From Gemmatimonas aurantiaca (lineage in GTDB: Bacteria > Gemmatimonadota > Gemmatimonadetes > Gemmatimonadales > Gemmatimonadaceae): DNA of 64,000 bases. Position 1 is the stretch's first letter. Each line of letters begins with the position of its first letter. Where the stretch lies: NCBI RefSeq assembly GCF_037190085.1, contig NZ_JBBCJO010000005.1, positions 744,001-808,000 of the forward strand, in the 5' to 3' direction. The position numbers were made by a program, and so were the translations under genes. Shown one piece after another: positions 15,565-24,422 of the stretch. The notes under the pieces are model-generated. The model was not told where the DNA came from, made no database searches, and saw nothing but the letters and a program-made list of their open reading frames with translations.

Positions 15565-17049
15565 ATGACCCATTCCCCGCCATCGCACCGCTCCCGGTCT
15601 TCCCGGCGCGCCGCGCTTTTCATCGGCGCATTGCTGGCTGCCGCATCGGTGACGCCGTCGCTCAGCACACCGCTGGACGCACAATCGGCACCGGTCATCG
15701 AGACCTCCGTGCCGTTCGATTCGGCGGGGCGTATCACGACGATCACGCCCACACTGGCCGCCCGCCTCGGTCTTGCGGCGCCGGTGTGGCCCGTGACCGG
15801 CGCCTTCCGCGAAGCCCGCATCTACCGTGGCGACAACGGGACCATCGTGCTCGCCGTGCAGCGCATGGATGCCACCGTCGCACGTTTCACGCTCGACGAG
15901 ACGGCCGTGAGCACCCTGCGTCGGGGCGTCGACGCAGGTCTGCTCGCCGTGGGGCGCAGTCAGGACCGGCTCGTGGGAGCGGCCACCGGTCTCGAGGTCT
16001 CGCAGCCGGCCGGCAACATCTTCGTGCGCAATCAGACGTTTCTCGGACTCGCGGCCTATGGGCCGGCGGCGGCCGCGATGCTCAGCGATCAGGGGGGTCC
16101 CTCGGCCGCCGGAGCGTACTTCCTGGCAGCGGGCGCCTCGTTTTTCGTGGCCGCGCGCACGGTCCGCAACCGCACGGTCACCCGCGCGCAGGCCCTGCGC
16201 TCGGCCCACGGCGGAACCCGCGGTGCCGTGGTGGGCCTGGGGATCGCTGCCATTGCCGACGCCGACGGAGCGCCGGCACGGGGCGCCGCCGTGCTCGCCG
16301 GCGCCATCGGCGGGACCGTGGCCGGTTATCTGCAGGCCCGTGGGCTCAGCGACGGTGAAGCCGCCAGTGCGGGGTTGTTCGCCGACCTCGGCGCCGTCAC
16401 CACGGTCGGCATCGCGGCCGCGAGCGGCGTCTTCAAGGGCCGTACGGTGGAGGTTCGGGAGCAATATCCCGGTGGGGAGTACATCTACCAACGCACCGAC
16501 AACAGCCTGCGGGGCCCAGGCAAAGCCGCGGTCGGCGCCGGCATCGGCGCGGGCATACTCGGATATGCGCTGGGTCCGCGGTATGCCCGGCTGGCGAGCT
16601 ACAACGTCACCTCCGGCGATGCCAGTATGGTGATGACCACGGCGTTGCTCACGGCCGCCGGCTTCAGCGCCACGGCCAACAAGGGGAATGACCGGGCGGC
16701 CTACGGCGCGGCGACCGCCGGTCTCCTGGCCGGCGCGCTGCTGGCGGATCGCGTCTTCGTCCGTCAGGCCGACCGCAGCAATGCCGACGGCACACTGGCA
16801 CAACTCGGCGGGCTGGCCGGCGGGCTCATGGGCGTGGGTGTGGCGGCCATGGCTGACGGCGAGCAGCGGGCCCTGCTCGGACTGGGAAGTGTGGGTGGTC
16901 TCCTGGGGCTGCTGGCCGCCGACCACCTCATCGCGCCTGCCGCCGACGCAGGACCATTGCGGGGGGTCCTGCAGCGTCAGTCGTCGGACGGCGATTCACG
17001 CTTCTCGCTGTCCGTGGGGCCGGTGACGTCGTTGCGCATCACGTTCTGA
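15565..17049 (+). CDS. Exported glycine/alanine-rich protein of unknown function
   Basis: A 494-aa protein not recognised as any family. It begins with a basic Ser/Arg stretch and a hydrophobic signal (AALFIGALLAAASVTPSLS), then about 120 residues of ordinary sequence. From about residue 150 there are many Gly/Ala-rich hydrophobic segments in regular repeats of the form AGLFADLGAVTTVGIAAASG, each followed by a charged turn. This spacing resembles glycine-zipper membrane segments and could form a membrane-embedded barrel or helical bundle. ATG 15565 is chosen over TTG 15433 because the signal peptide follows it directly. It is followed after 31 bp by the propeller gene at 17081. Confidence 0.6.
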   Translation: MTHSPPSHRSRSSRRAALFIGALLAAASVTPSLSTPLDAQSAPVIETSVPFDSAGRITTITPTLAARLGLAAPVWPVTGAFREARIYRGDNGTIVLAVQRMDATVARFTLDETAVSTLRRGVDAGLLAVGRSQDRLVGAATGLEVSQPAGNIFVRNQTFLGLAAYGPAAAAMLSDQGGPSAAGAYFLAAGASFFVAARTVRNRTVTRAQALRSAHGGTRGAVVGLGIAAIADADGAPARGAAVLAGAIGGTVAGYLQARGLSDGEAASAGLFADLGAVTTVGIAAASGVFKGRTVEVREQYPGGEYIYQRTDNSLRGPGKAAVGAGIGAGILGYALGPRYARLASYNVTSGDASMVMTTALLTAAGFSATANKGNDRAAYGAATAGLLAGALLADRVFVRQADRSNADGTLAQLGGLAGGLMGVGVAAMADGEQRALLGLGSVGGLLGLLAADHLIAPAADAGPLRGVLQRQSSDGDSRFSLSVGPVTSLRITF

Positions 17050-17080
17050 CCGGACGGCCGCCACGGAGCTACCTTGGCGC

Positions 17081-18193
17081 ATGATCACTGAAAAGGTCTC
17101 CGTTCGTCATCTCGCGTACACCCTGCGCGGCGTTGCCGGTCTCCTGCTGGCAGCCCTTCCGCTTCCCTTGCAGGCGCAGCGGGCCGCCGCTGGCAGCGCC
17201 CCCCGCATTACCGAGCAGCAGAGTGGCGTGACGCAGCTCATCCAGGCCGTCCACGCCACCAGCGCCAATGTGGTGTGGGCATCGGGCCCCGGCGGGACCG
17301 TGCTCCGCACGCTCGATGGCGGCGCGACGTGGCAACGCCGCATGACACCCGCCGGCGATTCGCTGCAGTTTCGGGACGTGCACGCGCTCAACGCCGATAC
17401 GGCCTGGGTGCTGTCCATCGGCAACGGCCCCGCCTCGCGCATCTATCGCACCGTCGATGGGGGGACCACCTGGGCCCTGCAATTCATCAATCGCGACAGC
17501 ACTGCGTTCTACGACTGCATGTCCTTCGGCACGCACGATCAGGGCATCGTCTTCGGTGATGCCACCGCCGATGGCACGCATATCCTGCGCACCACCAACG
17601 GGGGCAACACGTGGTCGCTGCTGTCACGTGATGTCGTCCCGGCGCCGCTGCCCAGTGAAGGTGCATTCGCTGCGAGCGGACTGTGCGTCATGCACGCCGA
17701 TGCGCGCACCGTGTACATCGCCACAGGTGCCCCGGGAGCACGCCTCTTCAAGAGCACCGATGCCGGCGCGCATTGGACGGCCATGGAAACCCCGTTCGTG
17801 CGCGGCAAGGTGGCCGGATTGACCGGGCTGTCGTTCATCGGCACGCGCGGTGTGGCCGTGGCCGCGGACATCGATCGTCTGCGCACCGATACGTCCAGCA
17901 AGGTGGTGGGTCTCACCAATGACGGTGGACGCACCTGGTCACTCACCAATCGCCCGGCCCTGCCCGGCGCGCTCTCCGGCGTGACGCTCGTGCCCGGTGC
18001 GGACCGCGATGTCACCGACGTCATCGTGGCGGTGAGTTATGGCGGCGCTTCGTATACCACGTCAGCGGGTCGCGAATGGACCACCATCGCCAACGTGGTG
18101 ACCACCGGCATCAGCGCTCACGACCGCACGGTGTGGATCGGCGGTGCCAACGGCCGGATCTGGCGACTCGATTTTCCCGCGCCGGCACGCTGA
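17081..18193 (+). CDS. Exported YCF48/BNR-repeat beta-propeller protein
   Basis: A 370-aa secreted protein with signal sequence GVAGLLLAALPLPLQAQ. The body is built of repeats with the Asp-box-like sequences TLDGGATWQ, TVDGGTTWA, TTNGGNTWS, STDAGAHWT and TNDGGRTWS, which is the pattern of YCF48/Ycf48-like and sialidase-type propellers. No sialidase active-site Arg triad is evident, so a binding or assembly role is more likely than glycosidase activity. Its TGA stop lies within the first unit of a 14-bp tandem repeat. Confidence 0.75.
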   Translation: MITEKVSVRHLAYTLRGVAGLLLAALPLPLQAQRAAAGSAPRITEQQSGVTQLIQAVHATSANVVWASGPGGTVLRTLDGGATWQRRMTPAGDSLQFRDVHALNADTAWVLSIGNGPASRIYRTVDGGTTWALQFINRDSTAFYDCMSFGTHDQGIVFGDATADGTHILRTTNGGNTWSLLSRDVVPAPLPSEGAFAASGLCVMHADARTVYIATGAPGARLFKSTDAGAHWTAMETPFVRGKVAGLTGLSFIGTRGVAVAADIDRLRTDTSSKVVGLTNDGGRTWSLTNRPALPGALSGVTLVPGADRDVTDVIVAVSYGGASYTTSAGREWTTIANVVTTGISAHDRTVWIGGANGRIWRLDFPAPAR

Positions 18194-18234
18194 TCACCCC
18201 ACGCTGATCACCCCACGCTGATCGCCTCACGCTG
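18186..18234. repeat. 14-bp tandem repeat spanning a stop codon
   Basis: Unit CACGCTGATCACCC occurs at 18186-18199 and 18200-18213, with a diverged copy at 18214-18227 and a partial fourth copy. The stop TGA of the propeller gene is in the first unit, so the array looks like a recent slippage duplication of the gene's end. No transcription signal is seen in it. Confidence 0.7.
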
Positions 18235-18278
18235 CGCGCGTTTCCTGCTCCCGCCCTTCACACGAGCCCGCTCACACC

Positions 18279-20018
18279 ATGTCTCCCGTTCGATCTCCGA
18301 TGCGCTCGGCATGCGCTCCGTTGCTGCTGGGCATCGTCCTGAGCACCACACTCGCGGCGTGCGCCGGTGACTCCGGATCCGGTGCGTCCGCCAGCACCGA
18401 TGCCCCATCCGATCCGGCGCTTGCCCCCGCCTACGCGGCGATCACGGTCGAGGGTCTGCTGGCGCACGTGAAAGCCCTCAGCGACGACTCGCTCGAAGGA
18501 CGTGCACCGGCCACGCCCGGCGAAGAGAAGACGGTGCGCTACATCGAGCAGCAGTTCCGCGACCTCGGACTCACGGGCGGCATGCCCGATGGCTCGTTCA
18601 TGCAGAACGTGACGCTGCTCGGCTTCACCGCACATCCGGAGATGTCGTTTCACATCGGATCGCGGGTGATTCCGTTCTCGTTCCCTTCCGACTACGTGGC
18701 CATCTCCCGACACGAACAACCGGTGGTCGATGTGAACGCCGAGATGGTGTTCGTGGGCTACGGGGTGGACGCGCCCGAATACGGATGGAACGACTACAAG
18801 AACGTCGACGTGAAGGGCAAGGTGCTCGTCATGCTGATCAACGATCCGGCCGTTCCGGACCCCGCGGACAGCACGAAGCTCGACAACGCCATGTTCAAGG
18901 GCAGCGCCATGACGTATTACGGGCGCTGGACCTACAAGTACGAAATCGCCTCGGCCAAGGGTGCGGCCGGTGCGATCATCATTCATGAGACGGGACCGGC
19001 CGGTTATCCGTACGAGGTGGTGAGCGGAAGCTGGTCGCGCGAGAACTTCGACATCAAAGCCCCTGATGGCAATGCGGGGCGCGTGAAGATCGAAGGCTGG
19101 ATCACGCAACCGAAGGCCGAGGAGCTGTTCAAGGCGGTGGGCAAGGACTTCGCGACACTCAAAGCCGCCGCGCGTCGCAAGGACTTCACACCCGTTCCCC
19201 TCGGAGCGTCGGCGCGCATTCATCTGCGCAACGAAACGCGCACGGTACAGTCCCGCAACGTCGTGGCCACGCTGCCCGGTGCCGACGCGGCCCGACGTGA
19301 CGAATACGTCATCTACTCGGCGCACTGGGATCACCTGGGACGCGACACCACGATTGCCGGCGACCAGATCTACAACGGTGCCCTCGATAACGCGTCGGGC
19401 ATCGCGGAGCTGCTATCCATTGCGAAGGGCTTCACCGCGCTTGCCACGAAGCCTCCCCGTTCGGTGATGTTCGTGGCGCTCACGGCCGAAGAGAAAGGGC
19501 TGCTCGGTGCCCGCTACTTCGCCGCGCAGCCGCCGGTGCCACTCTCCAAGGTGCTCGCCAACATCAACATGGACGGGTTCAATCAGTGGGGACGCACGAA
19601 GGACCTCACGGTGATCGGCTATGGCAACAGCACACTCGATGACGTCCTCGCCGATGTCCTGCGTCCCGCGGGTCGCACCATTCAACCGGACCAGGAACCG
19701 GAGAAGGGTTTCTTCTATCGTTCCGATCATTTCGAGTTTGCCAAGCAGGGTGTGCCCGCGCTCTACACCGAGGCGGGCGTGCAATTCATCGGCAAGGACT
19801 CCACGTACGGCATGAGCAAACGCGAGGAGTACACGGCGCGTGACTATCACAAGCCCAGCGACGAGATCAAACCCGACTGGGATCTGAGCGGTGCGGTGGT
19901 GGATGCCCGGGCATTGCTCGACGTGGGCTATCGGGTACTGAACGCGTCGACCTGGCCCACCTGGAAGCCAGGCACCGAGTTCAAGGCCCGACGCGATTCT
20001 TCGTTGGCGGGGCACTGA
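18279..20018 (+). CDS. M28-family zinc metallopeptidase lipoprotein with PA domain
   Basis: A 579-aa exported lipoprotein (lipobox LAAC, Cys about residue 28). Domain order is a linker, a protease-associated domain insert (about 130-330), then the M28 aminopeptidase core. The five zinc ligands and catalytic Glu are all present: H349 and D351 (AHWDHLG), D370 (ALDNASG), E404-E405 (TAEEKG), D432 (NMDGF) and H524 (DYHKPSDE). It probably trims N-terminal residues from peptides in the periplasm. Monocistronic, followed by a strong bidirectional terminator shared with dps. Confidence 0.9.
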   Translation: MSPVRSPMRSACAPLLLGIVLSTTLAACAGDSGSGASASTDAPSDPALAPAYAAITVEGLLAHVKALSDDSLEGRAPATPGEEKTVRYIEQQFRDLGLTGGMPDGSFMQNVTLLGFTAHPEMSFHIGSRVIPFSFPSDYVAISRHEQPVVDVNAEMVFVGYGVDAPEYGWNDYKNVDVKGKVLVMLINDPAVPDPADSTKLDNAMFKGSAMTYYGRWTYKYEIASAKGAAGAIIIHETGPAGYPYEVVSGSWSRENFDIKAPDGNAGRVKIEGWITQPKAEELFKAVGKDFATLKAAARRKDFTPVPLGASARIHLRNETRTVQSRNVVATLPGADAARRDEYVIYSAHWDHLGRDTTIAGDQIYNGALDNASGIAELLSIAKGFTALATKPPRSVMFVALTAEEKGLLGARYFAAQPPVPLSKVLANINMDGFNQWGRTKDLTVIGYGNSTLDDVLADVLRPAGRTIQPDQEPEKGFFYRSDHFEFAKQGVPALYTEAGVQFIGKDSTYGMSKREEYTARDYHKPSDEIKPDWDLSGAVVDARALLDVGYRVLNASTWPTWKPGTEFKARRDSSLAGH

Positions 20019-20055
20019 GCGGCGACGCTCGCACCGTACGGTTGTTCCACAAACG

Positions 20056-20090
20056 ACGACGGCCGCGCATCTGCGCGGCCGTCGTTTTTT
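20056..20090. terminator. Bidirectional rho-independent terminator
   Basis: A perfect 14-bp GC-rich stem (20056-20069 with 20072-20085) and 2-nt TC gap give a hairpin followed by T6 on the plus strand, with AAA before the stem for the minus strand. It separates the M28 peptidase (+) from dps (-), which converge here. Confidence 0.9.
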
Positions 20091-20102
20091 CTGGTACCCG
20101 CT

Positions 20103-20609
20103 TCAGGACTGCTTCTCGAGATGCGCCTCGACGAACCAGAGCTGCTTGTCGGCTTCACCGGTGATGCGGGTGAGCAGGTCGGCGGTGATCGCGTCATCGG
20201 CATCGTCGGCGGCATTGATGTCTTCCCGCGCCGCGTTGGCGCAGGCCGCCAGTGCATCGGCCACGACCTGCACCCACTCCGTGGGCGTCTCGACATTCAC
20301 CGGGCACTCCGGCAACTGGCTGCGTTCGGCGATCGTCTGCACCGAGCCCTCGGCCACACATCCCAGCTGCACCGCGCGCTCGGCGAGATCGTCGGACCAT
20401 GTCACGGCCAGGGCGGCCACCTGATCGAACAACTCGTGCAACTGTTCGAAATGGATGCCCTTCACATTCCAGTGGGCATGCTTGGCCTGCCGTTCGAGAT
20501 CGAGGAAATCGGCCAGGCGGTGGTTGAGCAATACCCCCATGGCGGACCGGGTCTCGACGGAAAGGTCGACGCGCGTGGGAAATGGGGGCTTCGATGCAGT
20601 CTTGGCCAT
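20103..20609 (-). CDS. dps: Dps family ferritin-like DNA-protection protein
   Basis: A 168-aa four-helix ferritin-like protein. The Dps ferroxidase signature lies in helix B, with KHAHWNVKG.HFEQLHELFDQ supplying the His, Asp and Glu iron ligands at the dimer interface. The RSAMGVLLNHRLADFLDL helix A and WFVEAHLE ending are also typical. It oxidises ferrous iron with peroxide and stores the ferric product, protecting DNA under starvation or oxidative stress. A GGAG sequence is 5 nt ahead of the ATG. It is a single gene, converging on the M28 gene at the shared terminator. Confidence 0.92.
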   Translation of the reverse strand: MAKTASKPPFPTRVDLSVETRSAMGVLLNHRLADFLDLERQAKHAHWNVKGIHFEQLHELFDQVAALAVTWSDDLAERAVQLGCVAEGSVQTIAERSQLPECPVNVETPTEWVQVVADALAACANAAREDINAADDADDAITADLLTRITGEADKQLWFVEAHLEKQS

Positions 20610-20775
20610 GGGGACTCCGTATATGGTTCAGGGAAGGACGTGCGACCATTGCCTCGGTGGCATCTTGGTGACTACATTGCCGCTCCGGCGTTGTTCCACG
20701 GCCTCCGCGGGCGGTGTCGGCGAAGACTGCGTAACATGTTGTTCTGCAACGTGATAGGCGACTTCGTAGGGGTCT

Positions 20776-20865
20776 GGAGAGATGGCCGAGAGGCTGAAGG
20801 CACCGGTTTGCTAAACCGGCATACGGGGTCAACCTGTATCGCGGGTTCGAATCCCGCTCTCTCCG
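20776..20865 (+). tRNA. tRNA-Ser (anticodon GCU)
   Basis: The acceptor stem GGAGAGA (20776-20782) pairs with TCTCTCC (20858-20864), with discriminator G. The anticodon stem CCGGT/ACCGG encloses TTGCTAA, giving GCT. It has a long variable arm typical of tRNA-Ser and the T loop GTTCGAATC. Directly followed by a strong terminator. Confidence 0.96.
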
Positions 20866-20868
20866 TTC

Positions 20869-20908
20869 CGCGGGCCCGCCGGATGACCGGCGGGCCCGCG
20901 TGTGTTTT
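20869..20908 (+). terminator. Terminator of tRNA-Ser(GCU)
   Basis: A perfect 14-bp stem (20869-20882 with 20887-20900) with loop ATGA is followed by TGTGTTTTA. It ends 36 bp before the gltX start codon, so gltX needs its own promoter or partial read-through. Confidence 0.8.
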
Positions 20909-20943
20909 ATGGCACTTCCGACGACCACCGGTCGGTGACAGAT

Positions 20944-22404
20944 ATGGCGTCAGTGATTCCCGCATCGCGTCCGCGCGTCCGTTTCGCCCCCTCGCCCACG
21001 GGCTTCCTGCACGTCGGCGGAGCTCGCACAGCGCTCTTCAACTGGCTGTATGCGAAGAAGTTCGACGGCGACTTCCTCCTGCGCATCGAGGACACCGATC
21101 GTCAGCGCAGCACCGACGAGAGCACCCGCGCCATCTTCGAGGGGCTCGAATGGCTGGGGCTCACCTGGGACGAGGACGTCGTCTATCAGGGCGCGAACGT
21201 GCAGCGGCACCATGCCGACGCGCACCGGCTCCTGGAGTCGGGCGCGGCGTACCGCGACTTCACCCCCGCCGCGGAAATCGAGCGGCTGCGCGCCGAAGCC
21301 GAGGCGCGTGGTGAGGCCTTCCGTTTCGATCGGGCCCTGGCCGATCTGAGCGACGCGGAAATCGCCGAGCGGCTCGCCCGTCATGAGCCCTATGCGATCC
21401 GCTTTCGTGTGCCCGAGGGCACGACGGAGTGGGACGATCTCGTGCACGGGCGCATCGCGTTTCCGAACAAGGACATCGAAGATTTCGTGATCCTGCGCTC
21501 CGACGGCACGCCGGTGTATAACATGGCCGTCGTGTCCGACGACATCGCCATGGGGATCACGCTGGTCATGCGGGGCGACGATCACATCTCGAATACGCCC
21601 AAGCAGATCCTGCTGTACCGGGCGCTGAGCGCGACGGTGCCGCAGTTCGGGCATGTGCCGATGATTCATGGCACCGACGGCAAGAAGCTGTCGAAGCGTC
21701 ATGGCGCGACGGCGGTTGGCGACTATCAGCATCAGGGATTGCTGCCGCAGGCGATGCTCAATTTCCTCGCGCTGCTGGGCTGGTCCACGGGCGACGATGT
21801 CGAAGTGATGACGCTGCCGCAGTTGATCGAAAAATTCCGCGTGGAAGGTCTGCAGAAGAAAGCCGCGGTGTTCGACACCAAGAAGCTGGAGTGGATGAAC
21901 GGCCAGCATCTGGCGCTCATTCCCATCGACGAACTGGCGGCGCTGATGACGCCGCTGATGGAGAAGGCCGGCCTCGCCTCGGCGGACGATCTGCGGGCGC
22001 GTCACGAGTGGTTCTGCGGTGTGCTCGAACTGCTTCGCGTGCGCGCGCGGCTGCTCGACGAAATCGTGGATCAGGCGAAGCCGTTCTTCACGGAGTTCGT
22101 GGAGTACGACGCCGATGCCGTGAGCAAGCAGTGGCGCGACGCCGCGGCCACCGCGGATATCCTCGAGGCCACTCACGACCGCCTGGCCGCGGTCTCCACA
22201 TGGGAGCCGGCCGCGATGGAGGAGGCGTTGCGCGCACTCGCCGAAGAGCGTGGAATCTCCGGCGGAAAGATCTTCCAGCCGCTGCGTGTGGCGCTGGTGG
22301 GGCTCACGGTGAGCCCGGGCATCTTCGACGTGCTGCAGTACGTCGGCCGGGAGCGCTCACTGGCGCGCATTGCCGCGGCGGTGCGGTATCTGAAGAACGG
22401 GTGA
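20944..22404 (+). CDS. gltX: Glutamyl-tRNA synthetase
   Basis: Class I aminoacyl-tRNA synthetase of 486 aa that charges tRNA-Glu (or also tRNA-Gln where an amidotransferase exists). The HIGH-type motif appears as PSPTGFLHVGGAR near the N terminus and the KMSKS-type motif as KKLSKRHG. The RIEDTD and MRGDDHISNTPKQ signatures are also present. The C-terminal anticodon-binding helical domain ends in the usual EERSL-like region. ATG 20944 fits the family start; the 14 residues before it overlap the tRNA terminator. It ends at a G-rich palindromic region. Confidence 0.96.
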   Translation: MASVIPASRPRVRFAPSPTGFLHVGGARTALFNWLYAKKFDGDFLLRIEDTDRQRSTDESTRAIFEGLEWLGLTWDEDVVYQGANVQRHHADAHRLLESGAAYRDFTPAAEIERLRAEAEARGEAFRFDRALADLSDAEIAERLARHEPYAIRFRVPEGTTEWDDLVHGRIAFPNKDIEDFVILRSDGTPVYNMAVVSDDIAMGITLVMRGDDHISNTPKQILLYRALSATVPQFGHVPMIHGTDGKKLSKRHGATAVGDYQHQGLLPQAMLNFLALLGWSTGDDVEVMTLPQLIEKFRVEGLQKKAAVFDTKKLEWMNGQHLALIPIDELAALMTPLMEKAGLASADDLRARHEWFCGVLELLRVRARLLDEIVDQAKPFFTEFVEYDADAVSKQWRDAAATADILEATHDRLAAVSTWEPAAMEEALRALAEERGISGGKIFQPLRVALVGLTVSPGIFDVLQYVGRERSLARIAAAVRYLKNG

Positions 22405-22405
22405 T

Positions 22406-22523
22406 GGGTTTGGGGTTTGGGGTTGGGGGGTGAACAGCCGGGTCGTGGGTGACGGGTCGCGGGACCGCGTGCCGCGTCACCCGTGACCCACGACCCGGCT
22501 GTTCCACTCCAAACCCCAAACCC
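22406..22523. repeat. 118-nt imperfect palindrome with G-quadruplex-forming arm
   Basis: Outer arms 22406-22420 and 22509-22523 are perfectly complementary (GGGTTTGGGGTTTGG). After an internal loop, 22432-22450 pairs perfectly with 22486-22504, and 22452-22457 with 22479-22484, closing a tip with short CGCGG pairings. The 5' arm contains four G-runs within 22406-22430, so it can fold as a G-quadruplex instead. It lies between the stop of gltX (+) and the stop of the minus-strand gene ending 22545, and probably terminates or stabilises both transcripts. Confidence 0.8.
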
Positions 22524-22544
22524 AGAACCCTGAACTGCGCAGCA

Positions 22545-23627
22545 CTACCGATCGCTGCTCTTCTCCGAACTCTTGTCGGGTGTCTTCACCGGCGCGGCAA
22601 TACTCGCACTCGGCGCGCGCAACCGTTCGCGCCGTTCGGTGTCACGACGCTTGTCCATCTCACGCACCACGCGTCGGAACTCGGCTTCACCCATCGTCCG
22701 TTCCGACATGCGCTGGATGTCTTCCCGCGATGCCGCGAGACGCCGATCGGCATCCATCCGCGACATGTTGCCGGACATGTTCGCGGCAGTGGCGGAATTG
22801 AGCGGCAGGAGCGCCAGCAAGGCGTTGGGGATCATGACCTTGCCCAGGCGGATGCCCTGCTGATCCCAGCCCCACTTGTTGCCGTCCTTGTCGGTTTTGG
22901 TCCAGTCACCGGGCGCCCGCCCGTAACGCCCCTGCGCACGGGCGAGTGAATCGAGCGAGTCGCGCGCGGCCATGATCGCGTTGGCCATGATGCTGTCCAG
23001 GCCATCGGCGCGATCGCCACGTGCCACGGCGCCGTTGCCCGCACCGCCGCTTCCACCGCCGCCGAATCCGCGCCATACCCGCGGATCCTCATACCCGGGG
23101 CGGACACCCCGGACATTGGGATCGAGCGCCCCGACGCCATTGCCCGGGGGCGCCCCACGCCCCGTGTCCCGCGGAGCCGAGGGTATCACGGGAATCGAGG
23201 GCGTACCGGCGGCCGGACCGGTGGGCTCCGGAGCCCGGGCCGGGGTCGGCGTGGCCGGCCGGGTGGTCGGCACCTGGGCGACAGGTCGGCGGGATTCGGG
23301 CGTCTCCACGTAGGTGAGCCGCTCTTCGCGCTGATCTTCCCGGTCGCCGAATTGCATCCACGACGGCAGACCATGACCGAAGGTGAGCCACTGCACGAGA
23401 ACGGCCGCCACCAGCAGGTGGACACCGATCGCGATGGCCAACGCCTTGGGTGAACGTCGCTCCCGTTGCATACCTCCTGCCCGGGCCCGCGCGCTGATCC
23501 GTCCGGTTCTCTGCGCGCCTTCCTGCCCCTGCCTGGACGTACGCGCCTCCCCACCCGAGGGCACCGACTGGTGCGGCGGACCGCCACCATCGCGGGACGA
23601 CTCAGGAGGGAGAGGCGGTGTCATCAA
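22545..23627 (-). CDS. TonB-like N-terminally anchored protein, function unknown
   Basis: A 360-aa protein. About 60 disordered residues are followed by one TM helix (KALAIAIGVHLLVAAVLVQ, about 61-79) of the type found in TonB/TolA energy-transducer anchors, then a long Pro/Ala/Thr-rich periplasmic linker. A Gly-rich stretch and a charged helical C terminus rich in Arg and Glu complete it. The C-terminal TonB receptor-binding domain is not recognisable. ATG 23471 (MQRERRSPKAL) is a good alternative start that places the TM near the N terminus, although its AGGAGG is too close to be ideal. It is the last gene of the long minus-strand run. Confidence 0.6.
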   Translation of the reverse strand: MMTPPLPPESSRDGGGPPHQSVPSGGEARTSRQGQEGAQRTGRISARARAGGMQRERRSPKALAIAIGVHLLVAAVLVQWLTFGHGLPSWMQFGDREDQREERLTYVETPESRRPVAQVPTTRPATPTPARAPEPTGPAAGTPSIPVIPSAPRDTGRGAPPGNGVGALDPNVRGVRPGYEDPRVWRGFGGGGSGGAGNGAVARGDRADGLDSIMANAIMAARDSLDSLARAQGRYGRAPGDWTKTDKDGNKWGWDQQGIRLGKVMIPNALLALLPLNSATAANMSGNMSRMDADRRLAASREDIQRMSERTMGEAEFRRVVREMDKRRDTERRERLRAPSASIAAPVKTPDKSSEKSSDR

Positions 23628-23694
23628 AGAAAGATACCCGGTTTTCCGCAGGGTGTGCCTGCGGAGAGCGGTGAGTCAGGAAATCGTGGAACGA

Positions 23695-24315
23695 TCACGC
23701 GGTGCCGGCCACGACAGGGTTGGAGACCCGACTGATACCGACCAGCTCCACTTCGACCACGTCACCCGCGTTGATGCGCTTCGTCCCAGCAGGAGTGCCG
23801 GTGGCCACGAGATCACCCGCTTCGAGCGTGAGATACTGCGAGATGTACTGCAGCAGGAACGGGATCTTGAACACCATGTCCGAACCTCTGGCCCGCTGCG
23901 CCACCTCGCCGTTCACGCGGGTGATCAGTTCGATACTCTCGAGATCGTCGGGCACGGCGCCGGGCTCGCCCACGGGACAGAACGTGTCCATGCCCTTGGC
24001 CCGCGCCCATTGCCCGTCGCTTTTCTGCAGATCGCGCGCCGTGACGTCGTTGAGCGCCACGATGCCCCCGATGGCGGCACGCGCTTCCGCTTCCGATGTG
24101 GCCTTCGACAGCCGCGATCCCATCGCCACCGCGATCTCTCCCTCGAACTCGATGTGATCCGACACCGGATGCAGCACGATGGGTTGCCCCTCGCGGATGA
24201 TCGACGACGGCGGCTTGAGGAAGAGCAAGGGCTGCTTGGGAACATCGTTGCCCATCTCACGGGCATGCTCCACGTAGTTGCGCCCTACGCAGACGATCTT
24301 GGTCGGAGCGGTCAT
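23695..24315 (-). CDS. Fumarylacetoacetate hydrolase (FAH) family protein
   Basis: A 206-aa single-domain FAH-fold enzyme of the YcgM/FAHD1 type, which hydrolyses acylpyruvates or decarboxylates oxaloacetate. The start KIVCVGRNYVEHAREMGN and the LKPPSS block are typical. The metal-binding Glu residues lie in IEFEGEIAVAMG, and the Asp ligand sector is in NDVTARDLQ with the following KGMDTFCPVGEP. The C-terminal motif GDLVATGTPAG is the most conserved part of the family. The start at 24315 excludes an Arg-rich extension. It lies 107 bp after the DinG-type gene on the same strand. Confidence 0.88.
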   Translation of the reverse strand: MTAPTKIVCVGRNYVEHAREMGNDVPKQPLLFLKPPSSIIREGQPIVLHPVSDHIEFEGEIAVAMGSRLSKATSEAEARAAIGGIVALNDVTARDLQKSDGQWARAKGMDTFCPVGEPGAVPDDLESIELITRVNGEVAQRARGSDMVFKIPFLLQYISQYLTLEAGDLVATGTPAGTKRINAGDVVEVELVGISRVSNPVVAGTA

Positions 24316-24422
24316 GATTCCGGTGGACTCGGTTCGGAGGGGAATTCGTTTGTCGCGGGCGTTTGCGGGAAGTCCCGGATCCCGCAATGGCGATGCACGC
24401 CCGTGCGAATGTTACGCCAATT

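Noticed and set aside
18186..18234. CRISPR-like array
   Set aside because: Only three and a half 14-bp units with no spacers; it is a simple tandem repeat.
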